This document shows positions 1 to 5,583 of a DNA stretch of 5,583 bases, one piece after another. The position numbers and the translations under genes were made by a program. Position 1 is the stretch's first letter. Each line of letters opens with the position of its first letter. The notes below the pieces were generated by a model. That model ran no database searches, had not been told where the DNA came from, and saw nothing but the letters and a program-made list of their open reading frames with translations. Source of the stretch: an uncultured Christensenella sp. (GTDB lineage Bacteria; Bacillota; Clostridia; Christensenellales; Borkfalkiaceae); contig CAJTQE010000023.1 of the NCBI GenBank assembly GCA_910578655.1, positions 17,409 to 22,991 of the forward strand. Direction: 5' to 3'.

Positions 1-13
1 GGAGCTGCTTTAT

Positions 14-1168
14 TTATAAATTTTCTTGCTCGCTTAATATGCATTCGGTAATTATGGTAGAATCGCCTGCGGAAGTATACGCCACTAAAACAGGTGAGTC
101 TTCCCCCTGTATTCTTGCGAGATATATATGCGAGGTTACTACCTCGGTATGCCGCTCGCCCCATTTATCGATATAGCAATAAAATACTTTTTTACGCGCG
201 CCGCCGCGATACGTCTTTTCCGACGCGAACACTTTACCCAAAGTGAAATAAGGTCTGCCACTCATTATTTTCTTAAAATGCGACGACGCTACGAAATATT
301 TTTTTAAAAGAAATGCCGAAACGCCTAAAAGTATTACAGGCATTAAATAGATTCCCACAAGCGCAATGACGTCCGGCACACTCCATTTAAAATCAAAGTA
401 ATGCGGCGCAACGAATATACTTATAGGTACGGTATAAGCCAAACTGAAAACGAACACCGCAAACGCCGCCCAGAACCATACTATGGAATAATGATAATCT
501 TTGACGCGCTTTTTTAAATCGACGTCGATAAGCTCGCCCGTGATACCGTCGAAATCGTCGTCCGAACGGCCGCTTTCTACTTGAAGAAAACGCTTTTCGT
601 CCTCCTTTTCAAGCGTAAACTCGCTTAAAATAAGGCTGTCGGTTGCATTGAAAGCAATCATAACGTATTGCCCTTTATAAAACTGCGGCTTATAGCCGTA
701 CGTCGCGCTGTATGTACCGCTGCGCGCTGTAAGGTTGCTATCGAAAAAGACATATTCAAGCTCGACCGAATATCTCGTATGCGAACCGTCCGAATCACTT
801 CTCGTGACGCAGCTGTATTCGGTTATGCGTCCATCCGTTAACGTGCAATCGTTTAAAAGCTCGCTTTCCTCGCCTTTTAGTCTTTTTTGCTTTTTAAAAA
901 AGTATATGCCCAGTCCTAAAAAGAAAAAGCCTATTCCGGCAAGAAAAATCGGGGCGACAATCGCCGTCACGTCGGTAGCGGTATCGCCGGATGCTAAATA
1001 TACCGCCGTAAACACGGCGTCCGCCGCAAGAAAAACCGCGGCAAAAATTATTAAAAATATGTAACCCTTTGACGTGGCTGCCGCACTTACGGTTTTATAC
1101 GGTTTGGTTTTGTCAAGCCTGTAAAAGTTTACCTGCGGCTGCTCTTCATTTTCGATTTCTTCACTCAT
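14..1168 (-). CDS. Four-helix membrane protein with duplicated DUF3592-like module
   Basis: This 384-residue integral membrane protein has no function I can assign. It has predicted helices at about 35-59, 67-91, 228-253 and 265-289. Lys/Arg clusters (FKKQKRLK after helix 2, LKKRVK before helix 3, LLKKYF after helix 4) place the N-terminus and both soluble domains in the cytoplasm by the positive-inside rule. The soluble parts, about 103-190 and 303-382, look like repeats of one another: TLTDGRI/TLGKVF, VELEYVFFD/VFYCYID and VMIAFNATDSLILSEFTLE/VLVAYTSAGDSTIITECILSE. The overall plan recalls DUF3592-type proteins, a resemblance by pattern only. The acidic N-terminal tail (MSEEIENEEQ) lacks a signal peptide. 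The start has AGGTG 8 nt upstream and follows the previous stop without a gap. The gene ends 13 nt before the window edge, and no terminator hairpin is visible there. Confidence 0.85.
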   Translation of the reverse strand: MSEEIENEEQPQVNFYRLDKTKPYKTVSAAATSKGYIFLIIFAAVFLAADAVFTAVYLASGDTATDVTAIVAPIFLAGIGFFFLGLGIYFFKKQKRLKGEESELLNDCTLTDGRITEYSCVTRSDSDGSHTRYSVELEYVFFDSNLTARSGTYSATYGYKPQFYKGQYVMIAFNATDSLILSEFTLEKEDEKRFLQVESGRSDDDFDGITGELIDVDLKKRVKDYHYSIVWFWAAFAVFVFSLAYTVPISIFVAPHYFDFKWSVPDVIALVGIYLMPVILLGVSAFLLKKYFVASSHFKKIMSGRPYFTLGKVFASEKTYRGGARKKVFYCYIDKWGERHTEVVTSHIYLARIQGEDSPVLVAYTSAGDSTIITECILSEQENL

Positions 1169-1786
1169 TTATGCTTCACCTGCAAAAAAGTCGTCGCAAA
1201 ATTTATTCCACAAAATATCGTATTCGGAATGCGATACAACTTTCAAATGTAACGGGCTTAAAATACCGCGCTTTTGTGCTTCGGATACGAACGCTTCAAT
1301 GTTTACATCTGACTGCGATATAAAAGCCTTAACGGAATTATATCCCCTTTGAACAGCCAACGCAAGGCGAGTGTGTCCGTCCAAAGAAACGCATTTTCCG
1401 TCAAGCCGCTGTAAAGGAATTATAATATCGTCGGGACCGTTGACAAAGTTTTTTACCGCATTTATTTTGTCCTCGTCAACGAAAAACTGCGACGGCTGAA
1501 TATCGTTTAAAACAACGTCGAAAATTTCTACGGACGGGAACTCTTTAATCAGCGCTCCGCTCTCATCGTAAAACTTAACGATATGCTCTGCGTAAAAGCG
1601 AAACTCATTTATAAGCAAAACGTAATAACGAGGATTGTTGCAGTGAATTAACGCTGTATCCGCACCCGTTATTTCAACGCTGCACGGCACATTGCCGTCG
1701 ATTATAAAAGCGCCGTGCTGTTGCAAAATTTTCTTTAAAAATCTTTTATCGTCGTAACGGTCTATTCTTTTAATTTCCGTCTGCAT
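1169..1786 (-). CDS. Uncharacterised protein with ParB/sulfiredoxin-like domain
   Basis: This 205-residue protein has no assigned function. Its central part (about 88-157) reads like the ParB N-terminal/sulfiredoxin fold: a strand, then NDIQPSQFFVDEDKI (94-108), a helix, PLQRLDGKCVSLDGHTRL (124-141) and a closing AVQRGYNSVKAFI. DGHTRL matches the GxHR-type loop that binds nucleotide or phosphate in that fold. Residues 1-87 form a separate beta-rich region ending EFRFYAEHIVKFYDESG. The C-terminus carries an acidic/aromatic SEYDILWNKFCDDFF (187-201). I see no helix-turn-helix or dimerisation domain as in chromosome-partition ParB, so a DNA-segregation role is unlikely. There is no signal peptide or membrane segment. 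The gene starts 2 nt after hemZ; no ribosome site is evident, which suggests translational coupling. Possible roles are nucleotide-dependent enzyme or regulator, but neither is demonstrated. The domain call comes from motif recognition only. Confidence 0.75.
   Translation of the reverse strand: MQTEIKRIDRYDDKRFLKKILQQHGAFIIDGNVPCSVEITGADTALIHCNNPRYYVLLINEFRFYAEHIVKFYDESGALIKEFPSVEIFDVVLNDIQPSQFFVDEDKINAVKNFVNGPDDIIIPLQRLDGKCVSLDGHTRLALAVQRGYNSVKAFISQSDVNIEAFVSEAQKRGILSPLHLKVVSHSEYDILWNKFCDDFFAGEA
1177..1181 (-). promoter_or_regulatory. Shine-Dalgarno site for the membrane protein gene
   Basis: AGGTG on the minus strand lies 8 nt before the ATG at 1168, inside the final codons of the ParB-like gene. 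It supports that start. The preceding TAA stop abuts the ATG directly (TAAATG). Confidence 0.6.
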
Positions 1787-1788
1787 AA

Positions 1789-3180
1789 TTATTTTTCGGA
1801 AAACAATTCAAGTCTTTCCTCTATTATTTTATCGATTTTGTTGATATAGGTAGGAATGTCTTTGGGGGTGGCGTAACGCTCGATACGGTCGCCGCCGAAA
1901 AGCTTTTTGGAAATTGCGTTTGCGCCCAGCGCGATATTGTCGGAAATTTCTTCCATTACGTTTACGTTATAAACGCAAGGTTTGCCCTGCCTGCACCAGC
2001 CGACATTTTCCAGTCCGCCAGCCTGATACTTCTGCCTGTATAGGTAATAGGGCGAATACCCCGCCTCGCTTAAAAGCTTATCCGACAAATCAACCATATC
2101 CGAAATACCCGAAATGTTCAGACGCTTAACCCTTTCTTTTAGCTTTGCGCCGGACTTTAACGACAGCGTATGTACGGTTATGTTTGCAGGGTGCAAAGAA
2201 ATTGCGGTTTTCAAAGAATTTTCAAAATCGGTAACGCTTTCTTCCGCAAGCCCTGCTATCAAGTCCACGTTGATATCGAACGGGAATTTTTCGGCAAGAC
2301 GGAATGCCTCCACCGTCTGTTGTGCGGTGTGTTTTCTGCCTATAGCTTGCAGAGTGCTATCGTTAAACGACTGGGGATTTACGCAAATGCGAGTTATGCC
2401 GAACTGTTGAGATAGGCGCAATTTGCCCTCTGTAAATACGTCGGGTCTACCCGCTTCGACGGTGTACTCGCCGGTTGTGAACCTGCTTAAAGCCGTATAA
2501 ATTCTTTTAAGCCGCTCTTCGCTTAAAACAAACGGCGTGCCTCCGCCGATATATATACTGTTGAATTCGGTAATTTTTAAGCTTTCGATTTCCTTGATTA
2601 GGCAGTCGATATAGCTATCGATATACCCTTTCGTCGCATCTACCGGCGCAGTTATAAACGAGCAGTAATCGCACTTAGTAGGGCAGAACGGGATACTGAT
2701 AAAAAGGTCGGCTCCGCCCTTGCCGTAAATAGGTTTCTGTACTTCGAGTATTCGACTGACAAGCCTAATCTTTTTGTCGCTTACGTCCATTTTATTGAAA
2801 AGCGCATTGAAATCACGCCCTTCCGCCTGCTCCGTATAAGCAAGTTTTGTGGGTCTTATACCCGTCAATGCGCCCCAAACGAGCGCGCCTTTAAACTGCG
2901 AAAGTACGCTGTAAAAGGCAAGCTTGCAGTACCTTTTTGCAAGCCGCCTGAAAATTAAGTCGCTATCAAATTCGCCTTCGTCCTCGAAGTCGTAAAACTC
3001 TCCGTTGTACTCTATTGCGTTGAAAAATTTGCCGCCGGCGTACTCAAAGTAATGAGTGAAATTCTCTTCCTCGCAGTCGAATGCGCGCAAAACGTCCATT
3101 ATTTCGGGACGGAGATATTCTGAATTAGTATTTAACATATTTATTGTTTGCACGCTCGTAACCGAGCGTAGTTTCTTCAC
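1789..3180 (-). CDS. hemZ: HemZ-type oxygen-independent coproporphyrinogen III dehydrogenase (radical SAM)
   Basis: HemZ proteins are HemN-related radical SAM enzymes assigned to the oxygen-independent decarboxylation of coproporphyrinogen III to protoporphyrinogen IX in the cytoplasm. The longest reading has 463 residues. The N-terminal HemZ-specific domain contains WGALTGIRPTKL (102-113). The radical SAM core starts near 157 with the [4Fe-4S] motif CPTKCDYC (Cys166, Cys170, Cys173), followed by YIGGGTP (210-216), VEAGRPD (241-247), NPQSFNDSTLQAIGRKHT (268-285) and the HemZ-like YYLYRQKYQAGGLENVGW (378-395). The start is uncertain: 3180 is a GTG overlapping the upstream gene by 56 nt, 3153 is another GTG (29 nt overlap) and 3138 is an ATG (14 nt overlap). 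None has a clear ribosome site. The beta strand around QTINML suggests that 3153 or 3180 is likelier than 3138. Many clostridia carry hemZ without a full heme pathway, so the true substrate here is inferred. Confidence 0.93.
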   Translation of the reverse strand: MKKLRSVTSVQTINMLNTNSEYLRPEIMDVLRAFDCEEENFTHYFEYAGGKFFNAIEYNGEFYDFEDEGEFDSDLIFRRLAKRYCKLAFYSVLSQFKGALVWGALTGIRPTKLAYTEQAEGRDFNALFNKMDVSDKKIRLVSRILEVQKPIYGKGGADLFISIPFCPTKCDYCSFITAPVDATKGYIDSYIDCLIKEIESLKITEFNSIYIGGGTPFVLSEERLKRIYTALSRFTTGEYTVEAGRPDVFTEGKLRLSQQFGITRICVNPQSFNDSTLQAIGRKHTAQQTVEAFRLAEKFPFDINVDLIAGLAEESVTDFENSLKTAISLHPANITVHTLSLKSGAKLKERVKRLNISGISDMVDLSDKLLSEAGYSPYYLYRQKYQAGGLENVGWCRQGKPCVYNVNVMEEISDNIALGANAISKKLFGGDRIERYATPKDIPTYINKIDKIIEERLELFSEK

Positions 3181-3730
3181 CGTGACCGCAATATATTTTT
3201 AAATTGCCGTCAAGTGCGGCAAGCTTTTTTAGGCTTGAAATTATTGCCGCGAAATCGCCTCCGGCAAGGTCGGTTCTGCCGATATTGCCGCGAAACAGCG
3301 TATCGCCCGAAAACAGACAGTCGTCCGCAACGTAGCACACACTGCCGACAGTATGACCGGGTGTTGAAATCACCTGAAATTCAATTCCGCCGAGCGTTAT
3401 GCTTTCGCCGCCTTTCAGAGTTTTGTAAATTTTAAATTCGGGGATATACACGCCGCCGAAAAGCGAACGGTTTTCGCTACTGAAAATATACTCCTTTTCG
3501 TTTTCGCCGCAATAAATAGGGACGCTGTTCAGGTAAAACAAGCCGCAGCCGCCCACATGGTCGAAATGACCGTGCGTCAACAGCACCGCGACGGGGCGCA
3601 GACCGCGCTCTTCACATTCGTAAAAAACGTTTTCGTCGGCACAGTCGACTATTACCGCGTCTGAGCCGTTCGCGGTCAGAATATACGAATTGCAGCCGAA
3701 GCCGCGCGGCAAAACCTTGATTACCGTCAT
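3125..3730 (-). CDS. Metallo-beta-lactamase-fold hydrolase, YqgX/GloB-like (glyoxalase II-like)
   Basis: This is a 201-residue cytoplasmic binuclear-metal hydrolase of the short glyoxalase II-like group (YqgX/YcbL type). The family cleaves thioesters such as S-lactoyl-thiols, but the substrate here is unknown. All metal ligands are visible: HxHxDH in THGHFDHVGG (His53, His55, Asp57, His58), His126 in PGHT, Asp143 in SGDTLFRGNIGRTDLAGGD and His183 in CGHGEET. The FRGxIGRTDLxGGD stretch is typical of this subgroup. The long C-terminal substrate domain of classical glutathione-dependent GloB is absent, and length is normal for YqgX. There is no signal peptide. The start is the ATG of an ATGA overlap with rel, with AGGA 7 nt upstream. 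The gene sits between rel and hemZ, as it commonly does in Clostridia, so its position reflects conserved order and does not identify the substrate. Confidence 0.93.
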   Translation of the reverse strand: MTVIKVLPRGFGCNSYILTANGSDAVIVDCADENVFYECEERGLRPVAVLLTHGHFDHVGGCGLFYLNSVPIYCGENEKEYIFSSENRSLFGGVYIPEFKIYKTLKGGESITLGGIEFQVISTPGHTVGSVCYVADDCLFSGDTLFRGNIGRTDLAGGDFAAIISSLKKLAALDGNLKIYCGHGEETTLGYERANNKYVKY

Positions 3731-5583
3731 TTCGTTGTCCTGAAAACGTCGATTACGCGCTTATCCTTTTTAATGCGGTTGACGAGCAAATCTATATCCG
3801 AGCGCTTATTCAGCTTTATTCTTATATCGAACTCCGCATTTTTGTCCTTGTTGACTCTGCCGTTAATTGCCGTCATACTGAGTTTGAGCGCGGCAATTTC
3901 CGAAGAAATAAACGCAACGAGTCCGTTGTCGTCCTCTGCAACTATTTTCAGCCCTGCGATAAATTCGGACTGTTCGCCCGTCCACTGCGCAGGTTGAAGC
4001 CGCTCCGCATCCTCGTTTATTATATTCGGGCAGTCGTTTCTGTGTATTATCACGCCCCTGCCGCGAGATACGAAGCCGACGATATCGTCACCGGGAACGG
4101 GGTTGCAGCAGTGCGCAAAGCGAATTAAAAGACCGCTTAATCCCTTAACCGCCACCGTGCCCGACTGAGTGCGCCCCTTGCCGCTTGAAGCGTCCGTAAC
4201 AAGCTTGGGGACTTCCTTTTTGTAGTAGTCGATAAGCTTGAAAATTATCGAATTTACGCTGACCGCGCCGTAACCTACGGACGCCATCATTTCGTGTACG
4301 GACGAGAAAACGAGTTTGCTTGAAAGACGCTCAAAAGCTTCTTCCGTAAGCAAATCGTTTAAGTTGTAGCCGCGCCGCTTTGCCTCCGCCTCCAGCATCG
4401 ATTTGCCGGTTCTGGCGTTTTCTTCTTTCATTTCGCGCTTGAAAAACGCGCGTATTTTGGCGCGTGCCGAGCCGGATTTTACAAATTTAAGCCAATCCCA
4501 CGACGGGCCTTTTGTGGTGGTCGAGGTTAAAATTTCAACGACGTCGCCCGTAGAGAGCGTAGAATTGAGGGGAACTATGCGCCCGTTGACCTTTGCTCCG
4601 ACGCATTTGTTGCCGACGGCGGAATGTATTGCATACGCAAAATCAACGGGGGTTGCCTCCAAAGGCAGAGATATTACTTTGCCGTGAGGGGTGAATACCA
4701 ACAGTTCGTTTGAATACAGGTCGGTCTTTAACGAGTCTACAAATTCCTTGGAGTCGTTTAAACTGCCTTGCCAGTCCATAACGTCGCGTATCCAACTCAA
4801 ACGCGCGTCAAAGCCCGTTTCGCTGCTTTTTTGTTCTTTATATCGCCAGTGCGCGGCGATACCGAATTCAGCCATACGGTGCATTTCCTGCGTGCGTATC
4901 TGAATTTCGCAATACTGACCGAAGTTGGTAACTACCGTTGTGTGCAACGACTGATAGAGGTTGCGCTTGGGCGTTGCGATATAGTCCTTAATTCTGCCCG
5001 GAACTGGCTTCCACTGTTTGTGAATTTTGCCGAGAATCTCATAACATTCTTCGGTAGTTGCAACGATGACGCGGACGGCGGAAAGGTCGTAAATTTGGTC
5101 AAGCGTCTTGTCCTGCCGTTTCATTTTTTTGTAAATGGAATAAAAATGTTTGGGTCTGCCGAACACCTCGCCCTTGACGCCGCTCTCTTTCAGCAGCTCT
5201 TTCAACTGCTTGACCACGCTTTCGACAAAGCTTTTGCGCTCCTCCAACTTTTGGTGAATATTAGTGACAAGATATTCGTAACATTCGGGTTCCAAATATT
5301 TAAGACACAAATCTTCAAGCTCGCACTTGATTTGAGAAATACCGAGACGGCCCGCAAGAGGAGTGAAGATTTCAAGCGTTTCCTTTGCAATGCGCTGTTG
5401 GCGTTCGTTGGAAAGGAAGTTAAGCGAACGCATATTGTGAAGCCTGTCGGCAAGTTTTATAATTATTACGCGGACGTCGTTTGCCATTGCAACGAAAATT
5501 TTGCGGAAGTTTTCCGCATCCTCTTCCTCGTGTGAAGCAAAGCGGATTTTATCGAGTTTGGTTACGCCGTCAACAAGCGTTAA
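3727..5583 (-). CDS. rel: Bifunctional (p)ppGpp synthetase/hydrolase Rel (RelA/SpoT family), 5' end outside window
   Basis: The enzyme makes (p)ppGpp from ATP and GDP/GTP and degrades it, driving the stringent response in the cytoplasm, partly on ribosomes. The frame is open to the window edge and gives 618 residues. The internal ATG at 5487 is not the true start, because the 32 codons before it encode conserved HD-domain sequence (LVDGVTKL). Roughly the first 100 residues, including the HD metal motif, lie outside. In fragment numbering: HD remnant with LADRLHNMR at 44-52; synthetase domain with GRPKHFYSIYKKM at 142-154, metal-binding Asp166 in YDLSAVRV, RIKD at 197-200, NLYQSLHT at 208-215 and Glu226 in EIQIRT; TGS domain about 290-352; helical region; zinc-finger domain with CysCys 492-493, His514 and Cys518; ACT domain about 537-615. 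RIKD fits the RXKD signature of bifunctional enzymes rather than the EXDD of synthetase-only RelA. The stop overlaps the next start in an ATGA. Confidence 0.97.
   Translation of the reverse strand, partial: LTLVDGVTKLDKIRFASHEEEDAENFRKIFVAMANDVRVIIIKLADRLHNMRSLNFLSNERQQRIAKETLEIFTPLAGRLGISQIKCELEDLCLKYLEPECYEYLVTNIHQKLEERKSFVESVVKQLKELLKESGVKGEVFGRPKHFYSIYKKMKRQDKTLDQIYDLSAVRVIVATTEECYEILGKIHKQWKPVPGRIKDYIATPKRNLYQSLHTTVVTNFGQYCEIQIRTQEMHRMAEFGIAAHWRYKEQKSSETGFDARLSWIRDVMDWQGSLNDSKEFVDSLKTDLYSNELLVFTPHGKVISLPLEATPVDFAYAIHSAVGNKCVGAKVNGRIVPLNSTLSTGDVVEILTSTTTKGPSWDWLKFVKSGSARAKIRAFFKREMKEENARTGKSMLEAEAKRRGYNLNDLLTEEAFERLSSKLVFSSVHEMMASVGYGAVSVNSIIFKLIDYYKKEVPKLVTDASSGKGRTQSGTVAVKGLSGLLIRFAHCCNPVPGDDIVGFVSRGRGVIIHRNDCPNIINEDAERLQPAQWTGEQSEFIAGLKIVAEDDNGLVAFISSEIAALKLSMTAINGRVNKDKNAEFDIRIKLNKRSDIDLLVNRIKKDKRVIDVFRTTK
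3738..3741 (-). promoter_or_regulatory. Shine-Dalgarno site for the metallo-hydrolase gene
   Basis: AGGA on the minus strand lies 7 nt before the ATG at 3730, inside the last codons of rel. Together with the ATGA stop-start overlap, it supports this start and suggests re-initiation or coupling with rel translation. Confidence 0.6.

Noticed and set aside
1..13. Possible terminator after the last gene
   Set aside because: Only 13 bases follow the stop, with no hairpin or U-run that can be supported. The window edge prevents a judgement.
299..308. T TTA AAA AAA slippery-like heptamer in the membrane protein gene
   Set aside because: The run simply encodes Leu-Lys-Lys after a membrane helix. 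The zero frame continues with a domain that matches the earlier repeat, and no long alternate frame follows.
735..1064. Plus-strand open frame of 109 codons opposite the membrane protein gene
   Set aside because: The translation is a low-complexity Ser/Lys/Ala-rich shadow of the transmembrane-coding strand. No ribosome site or family features were seen.
2114..2415. Two overlapping plus-strand frames of 81-98 codons opposite hemZ
   Set aside because: Both are antisense to conserved HemZ motifs, including the NPQSFND region, and show no independent protein features.
3220..3237. CAAGC/GCTTG inverted repeat with a T-rich loop
   Set aside because: It is a 5-bp stem inside the coding sequence for SLKKLA of the metallo-hydrolase. 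It is too short and wrongly placed for a terminator.
5202..5453. Second minus-strand frame of 83 codons inside rel
   Set aside because: It is an out-of-frame reading of rel codons rich in Ser and Leu, with no domain or start signal.
4768..5535. Long plus-strand open frame of 255 codons opposite rel
   Set aside because: It lies wholly antisense to strongly conserved Rel sequence. Its translation resembles no family I recognise and is a mirror of the rel codons.

Overview
The window is a compact stretch of bacterial chromosome with five genes, all on the minus strand. It is read from right (5583) to left (1). The gene content suggests an anaerobic clostridial Firmicute. Evidence for this is a bifunctional Rel-type (p)ppGpp enzyme, a YqgX/GloB-like metallo-hydrolase and a HemZ-type radical SAM protein in that order, which is a familiar Clostridia neighbourhood, together with moderate G+C judged by eye. 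An uncultured or gut-type lineage is plausible but cannot be shown from this sequence.

Layout in transcription order: (1) the 3' part of rel (5583-3727), cut by the window edge inside the HD hydrolase domain; (2) a short metallo-beta-lactamase-fold hydrolase (3730-3125), overlapping rel by 4 nt; (3) hemZ (3180-1789), whose longest reading starts at a GTG and overlaps the hydrolase gene by 56 nt; (4) a 205-aa protein with a ParB/sulfiredoxin-like domain (1786-1169), 2 nt after hemZ; (5) a 384-aa four-helix membrane protein built from two copies of a helix-hairpin plus soluble beta module (1168-14), with its ATG directly after the preceding stop codon.

No gap between genes exceeds 2 nt, and I see no promoter or terminator inside. 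The five genes therefore look like one polycistronic, partly translationally coupled unit whose promoter lies upstream (right) of the window. The first three genes are recognisable housekeeping enzymes: alarmone metabolism, thioester or related hydrolysis, and anaerobic porphyrin-type radical chemistry. The last two have no assigned function. They occupy the place where, in many Clostridia, I would expect hisS and aspS. No RNA gene, mobile element, CRISPR array or repeat array was found. The most interesting content is the two uncharacterised genes at the end of a stringent-response operon.
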